Positions 13,972-22,582 of a stretch of 64,000 bases of DNA are shown one piece after another. The position numbers were made by a program, and so were the translations under genes. This stretch comes from Kofleriaceae bacterium (GTDB lineage Bacteria > Myxococcota_A > Polyangia > Haliangiales > Haliangiaceae). The notes beneath the pieces are model-generated. The model saw only the letters and a program-made list of their open reading frames with translations, searched no databases and had not been told where the DNA came from. The stretch lies in assembly GCA_018058095.1 (NCBI GenBank), contig JAGPCO010000014.1:1-64000 (forward strand), given 5' to 3'. The first letter of the stretch is position 1. Every line of letters begins with the position of its first letter.

Positions 13972-15381
13972 CTACTTGCCGATGCAGAAGCGGGCGAACA
14001 CCTGGTCGAGCACGAGCTCGGTCAGCTGCTCACCCAGCAGCTCGGTCAGGTGCTGCGTCGCCGCCCGCGCCTCGACCGCGACCAGCTCGAACGGCGCGGC
14101 GCCGGCCAGCAGGTGCTCGGCCCGCGCACAGCCGGCGGCGGCGTCCAGCAGCGCCGCCCGCTGCCGCTCGCTGCCGACCACCAGCCCGCCGCCCTCGTCG
14201 AGCGCGGCCAGCCCGGCCCGGCGCAGGATCTCGGCCCGCAGCAGGTCGAGGCCGGCGCCGGTGTGGGCCGAGGTCGCGATCGCCGAGGAGCCCGACGGCG
14301 GCGGCGCCAGGTCGACCTTGCTGTGGACCTCGAGCACGAGCGGATGGGTCGCGCGCAGGTCGCGCAGCACCGGATCGTCGTGGCCCGGCGCGTCGTCGGC
14401 CACGGCGAGGACCACGTCGGCCACGGCCGCGCGCCGGCGCCCGAGCGCGATGCCGCGCGCCTCGACCGCGCCCGGATCTCCGCGCAGCCCGGCGGTGTCG
14501 ACCAGCGTGACCGCGACGCCGTCCCAGCTGGTGCTGGCCTCGACGACGTCGCGGGTGGTGCCAGGCGCCGGGTCGACCAGCACCCGCTCCTCGCCGAGCA
14601 ACGCGTTGAGCAGCGACGACTTGCCGGCGTTGACCGGCCCGACCAACGCGACGACGAGCCCGGCCTGCACCAGCCGCCCGGCCGCGAAGGTGTCGGCCAG
14701 GCGCCGGCACTCAGCGCCGACGCCGCCGAGCTCGGCCCGCAGCCAGGCGCCGAGCCGGGCGTCGCTCGCCTCCTCGGGGAAATCGATCGACGCCTCGACC
14801 TCGGCCAGCGCCTCGACCGCGCGCGCGCGCAGGGCCCGGACCGTGTCGCCGAGCGCGCCGCCGAGCTGCCGCTGCGCCAGCCGCCAGGCCCGCTCGCCAC
14901 CGGCGGCGATGACCTCGGCCAGGGCCTCGGCCTGGACCAGATCCATCCGGCCGTGCGCCACCGCGCGCCGCGTGAACTCGCCCGGCGCGGCCAGGCGCGC
15001 GCCGCGCGCGAGCACGGCGCGCAGCAGGTGGCCGAGGTTGACCACGCCGCCGTGGCCGTGCAGCTCGGCGCAATCCTCGCCGGTGAACGAGGCCGGCCCG
15101 GGCATGGCCACGGCCAGGATGTCGTCGATGCGGGTCCCGGCGGCGTCCCGCGCGGTGGCCCGCACCAGGCGACGCGCCGGCAAGCCTCGCCCGGCCACCG
15201 CCTCGGCGATGGTCAGCGCGCGCGGCCCGCTGAGGCGGACGATGCCGACCCCGGCCGGGCCGGCCGCGGTGGCGATGGCGGCGATGGTCGCGTCGCCGTC
15301 GGCGGCCGATGGCGACGCCACGTCGGGGCCCGCGCCCGATGGGGGCGCGCCGGGGCCGGGCTCGATCGGACCCGCGCTCAC
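13972..15381 (-). CDS. mnmE: tRNA uridine-5-carboxymethylaminomethyl modification GTPase MnmE (TrmE)
   Basis: Potassium-activated GTPase that with MnmG forms the (carboxymethyl)aminomethyl group at U34 of several tRNAs. Domains: N-terminal THF-binding part (DATIAAIATAAGPAGVGIVRLSG), helical domain, inserted G domain with VGPVNAGKSSLLNAL (G1), APGTTRD (G2), DTAGLRG (G3), and the invariant C-terminal FCIGK whose Cys is catalytic. I prefer GTG 15381, which starts 13 bp after the jag stop with an AGGG nearby, giving 469 residues; ATG 15447 would overlap jag by 53 bp and add a Pro/Ser-rich tail. It is the last gene of the rpmH operon. The usual partner mnmG is not adjacent. Confidence 0.95.
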   Translation of the reverse strand: MSAGPIEPGPGAPPSGAGPDVASPSAADGDATIAAIATAAGPAGVGIVRLSGPRALTIAEAVAGRGLPARRLVRATARDAAGTRIDDILAVAMPGPASFTGEDCAELHGHGGVVNLGHLLRAVLARGARLAAPGEFTRRAVAHGRMDLVQAEALAEVIAAGGERAWRLAQRQLGGALGDTVRALRARAVEALAEVEASIDFPEEASDARLGAWLRAELGGVGAECRRLADTFAAGRLVQAGLVVALVGPVNAGKSSLLNALLGEERVLVDPAPGTTRDVVEASTSWDGVAVTLVDTAGLRGDPGAVEARGIALGRRRAAVADVVLAVADDAPGHDDPVLRDLRATHPLVLEVHSKVDLAPPPSGSSAIATSAHTGAGLDLLRAEILRRAGLAALDEGGGLVVGSERQRAALLDAAAGCARAEHLLAGAAPFELVAVEARAATQHLTELLGEQLTELVLDQVFARFCIGK

Positions 15382-15394
15382 CGCTGGCCCTGGG

Positions 15395-15880
15395 TCAGCT
15401 GGCGAGGTCGGCGGGGACGACGAGGATGTGGCGGTCCTCGCCCTCACCCTCGCTGCGCGTGGTCAGCCCGGCGATGGTCGAGATCTCCATGTGGACGATG
15501 CGGCGATCGTGGGCCGACATCGGCGACAGCTCGACGATGGCCTTGGTCTGCAGCGCCTTCTCCGCCATCTTCTGCGCCAGCGCCTTGAGGCGATCGATCT
15601 GCTTCTCGCGATAGCCGCCGGCATCGACGATGAAGGGCTTGCCCTTCTCGCCAGCGCGCTCGCGGTAGACCACCTTGTTGACCAGGTGCTGCAGCGAGTC
15701 GACCACCACGCCGCGGCGGCCGATGACCAGCTCGGTGTCGGCGGTCTGGATCTCGAGGATGATGCGCTCGTTCTCGTCGTGGACCTCGATGTCCGCGGCG
15801 ATCCCCATGCGCTCGAGGACGCCCATGAGGAACTCGCTGGCGCGCTCGGCGAGATCGACCTGTTGTGTTGCTTCGCTCAC
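15395..15880 (-). CDS. jag: Jag/KhpB-type RNA-binding protein (KH-II + R3H)
   Basis: 161 residues. Contains a KH-type domain with the loop ELVIGRRGVVVDSLQHLVN (the GxxG is IGRRG) and a C-terminal R3H domain (SAHDRRIVHMEIS, then TRSEGEGEDRHILVVP). The N-terminal Jag_N domain found in Firmicutes proteins is missing. Jag/KhpB proteins bind many RNAs and affect cell elongation and division; the gene normally lies between yidC and mnmE, as here. It is 81 bp from yidC and immediately before mnmE in the same transcript. Confidence 0.92.
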   Translation of the reverse strand: MSEATQQVDLAERASEFLMGVLERMGIAADIEVHDENERIILEIQTADTELVIGRRGVVVDSLQHLVNKVVYRERAGEKGKPFIVDAGGYREKQIDRLKALAQKMAEKALQTKAIVELSPMSAHDRRIVHMEISTIAGLTTRSEGEGEDRHILVVPADLAS

Positions 15881-15961
15881 GTTCTCTCTCCTTCGATTGC
15901 CTTGCAGTACAGGTGTGGCGACCGCCGCGTGAACGCGCTGGTCGCCCCACGGGAAGTGGGG

Positions 15962-18064
15962 TTAGCGGCGCCGCTTGTTCTTGCCGCCGCGCGACTCGTT
16001 GCGCGGCCGCTTGGGGCCGGTGCTGGCGCCGCCGGCGGGCGCGTCGTCGTCGCCCTTGCCGTCGCTCTTGGCGTCGGACTTGGCGTCGGACTTGGTGCTG
16101 GGGGCGTCGCCATCGCCGGCCACCGCCGCCGCGATCTTGGCCGCCATCTCCTTGCTCTTGCGATCGAACTTGTTCATGTAGATCGAGTGCGCCGCTGACA
16201 GCAGGGTGTTGGTGAAGATGTACAAGGTCAGGCCGGCCGGGAAGAAGAACGAGGCGATGCCGAAGCCGAGCGGCAGGCCGTACATGAGCAGCTTCTGCTG
16301 CATGCCGGTCTGGCCGGTCTGCGGGGTCAGCTTGGCCTGCGCGAACATCGTGACGATGAGCAGCACCGGCAGCACGTAGACCGGGTCGGTGTCGCTGAGG
16401 TCGTTGATCCAGCCGCCGATCAGCGGCTCGAGGTACAGCTCGCCCGACGACGACAACATGCGGTACAGGCCGATCCAGATCGGCATCTGCAGGAAGATGG
16501 GCAGGCAGCCCGACAGCGGGTTGACGCCGTACTGCTGGTACAGCGCCATCGTCTCGACCCGGAGCTTCTGCGGGTTGTCGGCGTACTTGGTCTGCAGCTC
16601 CTTCATCTTCGGCGCGACCGCGGCCATCGCCTTCATCGACCGGACCGACTTGGTGGTCCAGTACAAGGTGGCCAGCTTGACGACGATGGTGAGGAGGATG
16701 ATGGCCAGGCCCCAGTTCCCGGTCAGGCCGTGGAACGTGACCATCAGCCAGTGCAGCGGCTTGCCGATGAAGCCGAACCAGCCGAAGTCGACCACCGCGT
16801 GCATGCCGGGGCTCGGGGAGAAGCCGGCGCTGGCGTCGGCCGCGCGCAGGGCGTCGTACTCGGACGGACCGAAGTAGCCGACCACCTCGCGCACCACCGG
16901 CGCCTCGCCCGGGCGCAAGACGACGGTCGGGAAGATGAGGTCGAGCTCCATCAGCAGCGGCTGGCCCGGCACCGGGTATGCGTTGCAGCTGACCGCCTCG
17001 CCGGCGGCCACCTTGGGCGCCATCACCGCCATCAGGTAGGTGTTGCGGAAGCCGCCCCAGCGCACGCCGGGCACCTTCCACGGCGCCTTGACCAGCTTCT
17101 CGTAGCCGCGGGTGGCCCCGGCCCCGGTCCGCTTGCACGCGGCCAGCCAGTCGGTGGTGCCAGCGCGGCGCCCGCCCTTCTTGGTCTCGCGGTACAGCTG
17201 GGGCGCGAGCCCGAACGACGACACCGCCAGCGTCTGCTGCAGCGGCTGGGCCCCGACCGCGGCCGCCGCCAGCGACATGCGCACGGTCAGGGTGTCGGGA
17301 TCGATCGTGAAGGTCTTGGTCAGCTTCAGTGACGCCGACTGGTACTCGTAGGTCAGCTGGGTCGGCGAGCTCTGCTGCGCCTTCCATTCGGCGCCGGTCG
17401 GCAGCACCTCGTTGGACATCATGCCGTCGCCGTTGGCGAAGTTGACGACGAAGGCCCCGGTCTGCGGGCCCTCGGCGACGAGGTGGCCGCCGGTGGTGCG
17501 GTCACGCGCAAACTTGGGATCGAGCAGCACCCAGTGCTTGAGCGCCGCGCCGTGGTTGCTGAAGGTGACCTTGAAGCGGGGGAAGGTCAGCTCGAGGAGC
17601 TGCTCGGGCCCCTTGCTGACCATCGGCGGCTGGGCCAGCGGGGCCTCGGCGACGACCGGGGCCGGGGCGCCCGCGCCCGAGCCAGCGTCCGAGCCAGCGC
17701 CCGAACCCGAACCCGCCGCCACACCAGAGCCCGAGCCAGCGCCCGAACCCGAACCCGCCGCCACACCAGAGCCCGAGCCAGCGTCCGAGCCAGCACCCGA
17801 ACCCGAACCCGAACCCGCCGCCGCACCCGAGCCCGAGCCAGCGCCCGAGCCAGCGTCCGAGCCAGCACCGGAGCCGGCGATCGGAGCACCGACCGGGCTG
17901 CCGACCGGGCTGCCGACCGGGCTACCGACGACCGCCGAGCCGCTGCCGGCGGTTGCCGGCGGCTTGGGCGGCGCCTTGGCCGGCGGGAAGAGCACCTGCC
18001 AGACCATGAGGACGACGAGCGAGAGTCCGACCGCGAGCAGCAGTCGCTTACCTTGATCCTGCAT
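15962..18064 (-). CDS. yidC: Membrane protein insertase YidC
   Basis: Inner-membrane insertase/foldase for small or Sec-dependent membrane proteins. From ATG 18064 the protein has 700 residues: first membrane helix ([20 protein letters not shown]), a very long G/S/A/D-rich linker (about residues 35-150), the periplasmic P1 beta-domain, then the conserved core of five helices with a positively charged groove ([25 protein letters not shown] split over the first core helix, and [15 protein letters not shown]). The C-terminal tail is Arg/Lys-rich (KNKRRR), as in ribosome-binding YidC tails. E. coli YidC is about 548 residues; the extra length is mainly the linker. It starts 1 bp after the yidD stop codon. 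Confidence 0.96.
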   Translation of the reverse strand: MQDQGKRLLLAVGLSLVVLMVWQVLFPPAKAPPKPPATAGSGSAVVGSPVGSPVGSPVGAPIAGSGAGSDAGSGAGSGSGAAAGSGSGSGAGSDAGSGSGVAAGSGSGAGSGSGVAAGSGSGAGSDAGSGAGAPAPVVAEAPLAQPPMVSKGPEQLLELTFPRFKVTFSNHGAALKHWVLLDPKFARDRTTGGHLVAEGPQTGAFVVNFANGDGMMSNEVLPTGAEWKAQQSSPTQLTYEYQSASLKLTKTFTIDPDTLTVRMSLAAAAVGAQPLQQTLAVSSFGLAPQLYRETKKGGRRAGTTDWLAACKRTGAGATRGYEKLVKAPWKVPGVRWGGFRNTYLMAVMAPKVAAGEAVSCNAYPVPGQPLLMELDLIFPTVVLRPGEAPVVREVVGYFGPSEYDALRAADASAGFSPSPGMHAVVDFGWFGFIGKPLHWLMVTFHGLTGNWGLAIILLTIVVKLATLYWTTKSVRSMKAMAAVAPKMKELQTKYADNPQKLRVETMALYQQYGVNPLSGCLPIFLQMPIWIGLYRMLSSSGELYLEPLIGGWINDLSDTDPVYVLPVLLIVTMFAQAKLTPQTGQTGMQQKLLMYGLPLGFGIASFFFPAGLTLYIFTNTLLSAAHSIYMNKFDRKSKEMAAKIAAAVAGDGDAPSTKSDAKSDAKSDGKGDDDAPAGGASTGPKRPRNESRGGKNKRRR
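17660..17890. repeat. Coding repeats of GAGCCAGCGCCCGA type in yidC
   Basis: Overlapping short direct repeats (units such as CCCGAGCCAGCGCCCGA and CCCGAACCCGAACCCGC) encode the periplasmic [10 protein letters not shown] linker of YidC. A larger repeat containing CCCGCCGCCACACCAGAGCC occurs twice (near 17713 and 17755). Confidence 0.75.
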
Positions 18065-18065
18065 C

Positions 18066-18341
18066 CTACGGCTCCGTCGGGGTGAGCGGCGCGGCGGCGG
18101 TGATCGACCGGCTGGCCGAGCGCGCCGGCGGCACCGGGTGCACGCCGCCATGGAAGAGAGGGTTGCAGCGCAGCACGCGCCACGCCGCCAGCGCCGTGCC
18201 GCGGGCGGCGCCGTGCGTGCAGATGGCCTCGTGCGCGTACTCCGAGCAGGTCGGCAGGTAGCGACACGTCGGCGTGCGCTTGAGCGGCGACAGGTACCGT
18301 CGGTACACGCCGATGAGCGCGAGCAGCCCGCGGCGGATCAT
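18066..18341 (-). CDS. yidD: Membrane protein insertion efficiency factor YidD
   Basis: 91 residues with the family's conserved motif set: [46 protein letters not shown] and [10 protein letters not shown]. YidD is a small amphipathic inner-membrane-associated protein thought to help YidC-dependent insertion. Its ATG overlaps the rnpA stop by 4 bp (18338-18341) and its stop is followed after 1 bp by the yidC start, so the three are tightly coupled. Length is typical (70-100). Confidence 0.96.
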   Translation of the reverse strand: MIRRGLLALIGVYRRYLSPLKRTPTCRYLPTCSEYAHEAICTHGAARGTALAAWRVLRCNPLFHGGVHPVPPARSASRSITAAAPLTPTEP

Positions 18342-18757
18342 GACGCCGACGCTCCCGCGCCGCTCCACGCCACCAGCTGACGCTGGATCTTGCTGAGGTC
18401 GGGCGCCAGCTGCTCGACCGTGCGGACCGTCCGCACCGCCTCGCGGGCGACGACGACCACGTCCCAGCCGGGGCTGACCCAGCCGTGTGTACGCAGCCAT
18501 TCGCGGATCATTCGCTTCACTCGGTTGCGGGTCACGGCGTCGCCGATCTTCTTCGTCACGGTCAGGCCGACCCGGCCGACGGCGACAGCGCTCGCGCCCG
18601 CCGTCGGCGCCGTCGGAGTGCGCTGCGCGAGGGCCATCACGAACCGGCCGCTGATCTTGGCGCCGCCTTGCTGGACGGACACGAACTCGGCCCGCTTGCG
18701 CAGGCGCATGTCCTTGTGGAGCCGCTGGGCGCCCGCTGCCGGCAACGCCTCCGACAA
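18338..18757 (-). CDS. rnpA: Ribonuclease P protein component
   Basis: Protein subunit of RNase P, assists the RNA subunit in 5' maturation of tRNAs. The conserved RNR-type motif is present ([19 protein letters not shown]), with the N-terminal central-cleft segment [15 protein letters not shown]. Start taken as TTG 18757 (139 residues), 11 bp after the rpmH stop with GGGA upstream; ATG 18709 would give a 123-residue protein beginning MRLRKRAEF and remains possible. Lies second in the rpmH operon and overlaps yidD by 4 bp. Confidence 0.93.
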   Translation of the reverse strand: MSEALPAAGAQRLHKDMRLRKRAEFVSVQQGGAKISGRFVMALAQRTPTAPTAGASAVAVGRVGLTVTKKIGDAVTRNRVKRMIREWLRTHGWVSPGWDVVVVAREAVRTVRTVEQLAPDLSKIQRQLVAWSGAGASAS

Positions 18758-18768
18758 TATGTTCCCAA

Positions 18769-18957
18769 CTACTTCTCGCGCGACTCGATCGACGTGATGG
18801 TCGACGACTTCTTGGCCGCGGTGACGGAGATCCGCTTGCGCCCCTTGGCGCGGCGACGGCGCAGGACCTCACGCCCGGCGCGGGTCTTCTTGCGGGCGCG
18901 GAACCCGTGGGTCCGCTTGCGGCTCTTGTTGTGCGGCTGGTAGGTGCGCTTGCTCAC
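18769..18957 (-). CDS. rpmH: 50S ribosomal protein L34
   Basis: From GTG 18957 a 62-residue protein beginning [20 protein letters not shown], the universal L34 pattern, with GGAG 7 bp upstream of the GTG. L34 is usually 44-50 residues; here there is a C-terminal extension ([18 protein letters not shown]). First gene of the leftward rpmH-rnpA-yidD-yidC-jag-mnmE operon, with a strong promoter 60-90 bp upstream. An ATG at 18981 exists in frame but adds eight non-conserved residues. Confidence 0.95.
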   Translation of the reverse strand: MSKRTYQPHNKSRKRTHGFRARKKTRAGREVLRRRRAKGRKRISVTAAKKSSTITSIESREK

Positions 18958-19016
18958 GACGGACTCCGGGGCGACAGGCACGGCCCTTGGGGCCGAGCCG
19001 GAGAATGGGAAGCGGA

Positions 19017-19045
19017 TCGATACTCGACACCCCCCGGGGTGTCAA
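19017..19045 (-). promoter_or_regulatory. rpmH operon promoter with palindrome in the spacer
   Basis: On the minus strand TTGACA (19040-19045) is followed after 17 bp by TATCGA (19017-19022), a good sigma-70-type pair, placing transcription start about 50 nt before rpmH. The perfect inverted repeat GACACCCC-CC-GGGGTGTC (19026-19043) overlaps the -35 and spacer, so it is a plausible operator or a structural element of the origin region. Confidence 0.7.
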
Positions 19046-19415
19046 GGTTGGTACCGGGTCAGCTTCGTGCTGGCGGCCAGTGCGGGATGGGTGGCCCCGG
19101 TCCGGATTACCAGCCGGCCGTCGTCCACCCCGGACGGGTCTCCCGCACAAAGGACATTTCCAAGCAATTACAAATCACTACAAGATGTTCTCCACATCCT
19201 GTCCGCTCCCGAGGTCCGGAGCGCCGGACAGCGGGTTCGGGAGTGGAAGCGATGTCCGCCACTTCCAAATCCGACCCTGTTTGTCCTTGTCGCCTCGATT
19301 CTGTGTCTGTTAGGTAAGCGCTCGATCTTGGACCGACGGTGAGTGGTGACGGCGGGCGAGGCAGCACCGACGGGCCGGGAGTGACGACGAGGGCCACGGG
19401 CCGCCCAGAGGCGCC

Positions 19416-19424
19416 TGTGGATAA
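19416..19424 (-). promoter_or_regulatory. DnaA box (exact consensus)
   Basis: TGTGGATAA is the reverse complement of the TTATCCACA consensus, 101 bp upstream of the dnaA start; it could act in initiation or dnaA autoregulation. Confidence 0.75.
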
Positions 19425-19524
19425 CCTCTGGCAAAGCTCTGCGTTAGCTGTCGACACGTCCGTCCTCCTGGAAGCACAAGAACATGAATTCAAACAGTTT
19501 TGTCCACGGCACCCCGGGGGATGG

Positions 19525-20988
19525 ATGTCACTGACTGAATCCGAGACCCCGCCGCTGTGGAACCAGGCGCTCGATCGCCTGCGCGCCCGCGTGTCCGAGC
19601 AGAACTTCACGATGTGGCTGCGCCCGATGGAGTGCACCACCCTCGAGGACGGGGTGCTGCGCCTGCGCGCCCCCAACAGCTACGTCCGCCTGTGGTTCGA
19701 GTCCAACTTCCTCGAGGCCGCGCTGGCCGAGGTCCGGACCCTGGCCGGCACCGACGAGGTCGCCATCGCCTTCGAGCCGGACGGCCCCGACGTCCGTCCG
19801 CGCGAGACCATCGCCGCCGAGCCACCGCAGCCTGCGGTCGCCGCCGCCACCATGTCGCGCGACGCCGGCGCGCCTGGCGCCAGCCCCTCGAGCGCGACCG
19901 TCGGCGTCGGTGCCGGAACCACCAGCGCCAGCAGCGCCGAGGCCGACCTGGCCGAGCCGCCGCCGCTGGCCAACCTCAACCCGCGCTACACGTTCGACAC
20001 CTTCGTCTCGGGCCCGTCCAACCAGCTGGCCTTCGCCGCCTCGCTGGCCGCCGCCTCGACCTACCCGCCCAAGTACAACCCCATCTTCCTGTGTGGTGGC
20101 GTCGGGCTCGGCAAGACCCACCTGCTGCACGCCATCGGCCACCAGCAGCTGGCGCTGCGGCCCGGCTCGCGCGTGGTCTACATCTCGAGCGAGCGGTTCA
20201 TGAACGAGTACGTCTCGTCCATTCGCACCAGCCGCATGCCGGAGTTCCGCAAGCGCTACCGCGAGGGCATCGACGTGTTGCTCGTCGACGACGTGCAGTT
20301 CCTCGCCGGCAAGGACGGCACCCAGGACGAGTTCTTCCACACGTTCAACGCGCTGCACGAGGGCCACAAGCAGATCGTGCTGACGGCCGACCGCAAGCCG
20401 CACGAGATCTCGGACATCGCCGACCGCCTGCGCTCGCGTTTTGCCTGGGGCCTCCTGGCCGACATCGGCCCGCCCGAGCTCGAGGTCCGCATCGCCATCC
20501 TGCGCAAGAAGGCGGCGATCGAGCACATCCCGCTGCCCGACGACGTCGCCCTGTTCATCGCCTCCTCCATCAAGAGCAACGTGCGCGAGCTCGAGGGCGC
20601 CCTCATCCGCCTGGCCGCGTACGCCTCGCTGTCGAAGCGCACCATCGACCTCGGCTTCGCCCAGGAGACGCTCGGCGGCACGCTGCTGCGCGCGCGCGAG
20701 GTCATCACCGTCGACGCGGTCATCAAGGCGGTGGCGAGCTACTACTCGGTGCGCGCGGCCGACATCAAGAGCGACCGCCGCCACAAGTCGATCGCCGGCC
20801 CGCGCGCGGTGGCCATGTACCTGGCCCGGCAGCACTGCAAGGACAGCTACCCCGACCTCGGCCGCGCCTTCGGTGGCAAGCACCACACCACGGTCATCTC
20901 CGCCGTCGAGAAGATCGCCGACCGCCTCAAGGAGGACCCCAGCCTGCGTGGCGAGCTGCACGCGATCGAGGGCCAGCTGAGCCGCTGA
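19525..20988 (+). CDS. dnaA: Chromosomal replication initiator protein DnaA
   Basis: AAA+ initiator that binds DnaA boxes and opens oriC. From ATG 19525, preceded by a G-rich SD (GGGGG), it has 487 residues. Domain I: LWNQALDRLRARVSEQNFTMWLRPM; a variable Ala/Ser-rich domain II (about 90-150); AAA+ domain starting NPRYTFDTFVSGPSNQ with Walker A GGVGLGKTH and Walker B DVLLVDDVQFLAG; domain IV with the DNA-binding signature GRAFGGKHHTTVISAV. An upstream ATG at 19339 opens the same frame, but the added residues are not DnaA-like and span a DnaA box. Flanked by long intergenic regions on both sides. Confidence 0.98.
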   Translation: MSLTESETPPLWNQALDRLRARVSEQNFTMWLRPMECTTLEDGVLRLRAPNSYVRLWFESNFLEAALAEVRTLAGTDEVAIAFEPDGPDVRPRETIAAEPPQPAVAAATMSRDAGAPGASPSSATVGVGAGTTSASSAEADLAEPPPLANLNPRYTFDTFVSGPSNQLAFAASLAAASTYPPKYNPIFLCGGVGLGKTHLLHAIGHQQLALRPGSRVVYISSERFMNEYVSSIRTSRMPEFRKRYREGIDVLLVDDVQFLAGKDGTQDEFFHTFNALHEGHKQIVLTADRKPHEISDIADRLRSRFAWGLLADIGPPELEVRIAILRKKAAIEHIPLPDDVALFIASSIKSNVRELEGALIRLAAYASLSKRTIDLGFAQETLGGTLLRAREVITVDAVIKAVASYYSVRAADIKSDRRHKSIAGPRAVAMYLARQHCKDSYPDLGRAFGGKHHTTVISAVEKIADRLKEDPSLRGELHAIEGQLSR

Positions 20989-21460
20989 GGCCCGGGCGCT
21001 CAGGCCGGGCGCTGGCGACTCGCTCCCTCGTGAGCAACGGTCGACCCGCACCTCCCGGCCTGAGGACAACCCTGTGATCTCAGCTGTGCACCAGATCTGA
21101 CCAACTCGCCCGACCCGACTTGTCCTCAATTCACACCGCCGACGTCCTCCGCTCCGCTCACTGCTCACCCCACACCTGCACGTCGCGCCAACCAGCCAGA
21201 ACCAAGAGCGAATCCAGGATATCCACACCGTCCACAGGACCTACTGATCTCTCTACCAAGATCGATCTTAAACCTCTCTGATCAGATCCAGAGAGGCCCG
21301 GACCTCGACCCGGACCCCGCACGAACCAACTCGCTCGCGTCCGCACCCAGGCTCGCGTACACCTCTGCAGCTGCGCTCATCACCGCCCTGACCTCCAGCA
21401 TCAGACCCTGCGGGCAGAATCACCGCCCGCCACGAACCGACGCCACGACCGGAGACCGCC
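20989..21460. other. dnaA-dnaN intergenic region, second origin-like segment
   Basis: 472 bp without a gene, unusually long for this gene pair. Contains ATATCCACA (21219-21227, one mismatch to a DnaA box) next to CCGTCCACA, a stretch rich in GATC/AGATC (21246-21288), and a perfect 8-bp inverted repeat CCTCTCTG / CAGAGAGG (21273-21296). Composition is less GC-rich than the genes. It may be part of a bipartite origin or contain dnaN promoter and regulatory sites. Confidence 0.5.
21273..21296. other. Inverted repeat CCTCTCTG-N8-CAGAGAGG
   Basis: Perfect 8-bp arms with an 8-base loop (ATCAGATC), 285 bp after dnaA and 165 bp before dnaN. No T-tract follows, so it is not a standard terminator; it could be a protein-binding palindrome in the origin region. 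Confidence 0.45.
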
Positions 21461-22555
21461 ATGGAGTTTCGCATCGCCAAGACCGAGTTCCTTCGCGGGC
21501 TCCGCCTCGCGCAGAACATCGCCGACCGCAAGAGCACGATGCCGCTCCTGGCCAACGTGCTGCTGCGCACCATCGGCAAGAACAAGCTGCTGGTGGCGGC
21601 GACCGACCTCAACGTGTCGCTGGTGGCCGAGCTCAAGAGCACCAACACCACCGAGGGTGGGTTGACCGTCTCGGCCAAGAACCTGCACGAGCTGGTGTCG
21701 AGCGCGCCGGGTGACGACATCGTCGTCAAGAAGGGCGACAACAACTGGGCCGAGCTCAAGAGCGGCAAGGTCAGCTACCGCATCGTCGGCATGTCCGACC
21801 GCGACTTCCCCAAGGTGCCCGACGCCAAGGAGGCCGCCGCCGTCGAGGTCGAGTCGGGCGCCCTGCGCGAGATGATCGACCGCACCCTGTTCTCGGTGTG
21901 CAACGACGAGACACGGTTCCACCTCAACGGCGTGCTGTTCGAGTCCGACGGCGCGAACGCGCGCATGGTCTCGACCGACGGCCACCGCCTGTCGAAGGTC
22001 GCGCGCGAGCTGGCCGGGCCCAAGCTGTCGGCCGGCGTCATCATCCCCAAGAAGGGCATCCTCGAGCTCAAGCGCCTGCTCGAGAGCGGCTCGACCTGCA
22101 AGCTGGCGGTGAAGACGCCGTACCTGTTCGCGGTGTGCGACGACCTCACGCTGGCCATCAAGCTCATCGAGTCGCAGTTCCCGCCGTACGAGCAGGTCAT
22201 CCCCAAGGACCTCAAGAAGCAGGTCGTGGTCGACCGGGTCCGGCTCATCGAGTCGCTGCGCCGGGCCCAGCTGATGTCGTCGGAGACGCGCGGCGTGAAG
22301 TTCGCGCTCGGCGACGCCAACCTGACCATCACCAGCGACAACCCCGACCTGGGCGAGGTGCGCGAGGAGCTCGACGTCGACTACAGCGGCGGCGCCATCG
22401 CCATCGGCTTCAACCCGAAGTACGTCATCGAGCTGCTGTCGCAGATGTCGGCCGACCAGATCGCGCTCCACCTCGGCGGCGAGCTCGACCCCGGCGTGTT
22501 CAAGCCGATGTCGGGCGACGACTACCTCGGCGTCGTCATGCCGATGCGCATCTGA
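21461..22555 (+). CDS. dnaN: DNA polymerase III subunit beta (sliding clamp)
   Basis: Ring-shaped processivity clamp of the replicase. 364 residues, the usual size, beginning MEFRIAKTEFLRGLRLAQNI; three similar clamp domains, with the conserved LPLLAN-like STMPLLANVLLRT near the N-terminus, VSTDGHRLSK in domain 2 and the C-terminal VMPMRI that ends the peptide-binding pocket. An SD-like GGAG lies upstream of the ATG. Followed after 27 bp by recF, which is typical. Confidence 0.98.
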   Translation: MEFRIAKTEFLRGLRLAQNIADRKSTMPLLANVLLRTIGKNKLLVAATDLNVSLVAELKSTNTTEGGLTVSAKNLHELVSSAPGDDIVVKKGDNNWAELKSGKVSYRIVGMSDRDFPKVPDAKEAAAVEVESGALREMIDRTLFSVCNDETRFHLNGVLFESDGANARMVSTDGHRLSKVARELAGPKLSAGVIIPKKGILELKRLLESGSTCKLAVKTPYLFAVCDDLTLAIKLIESQFPPYEQVIPKDLKKQVVVDRVRLIESLRRAQLMSSETRGVKFALGDANLTITSDNPDLGEVREELDVDYSGGAIAIGFNPKYVIELLSQMSADQIALHLGGELDPGVFKPMSGDDYLGVVMPMRI

Positions 22556-22582
22556 GCGCGGCGACACGCGCGAGCACGGCGC

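Larger units (their letters stand above)
18958..19524. other. rpmH-dnaA intergenic region, candidate oriC
   Basis: A 567-bp gap between divergent rpmH and dnaA. It contains one exact DnaA box (TGTGGATAA, 19416-19424, reverse orientation), a one-mismatch box TTCTCCACA (19188-19196) and a two-mismatch TTGTCCACG (19500-19508). The 19150-19200 segment (CAATTACAAATCACTACAAG) is locally AT-rich and could be an unwinding element. Gene order supports an origin here; the small number of strict boxes and the equally long dnaA-dnaN gap leave the exact site open. Confidence 0.65.

Noticed and set aside
13366-16198. 740-codon rightward frames opposite mnmE and jag
   Set aside because: Shadows of conserved leftward genes with no recognisable motifs.
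19339-19524. Extended DnaA N-terminus from ATG 19339
   Set aside because: Adds 62 non-DnaA residues across an exact DnaA box; the ATG at 19525 has a good SD and begins domain I directly.
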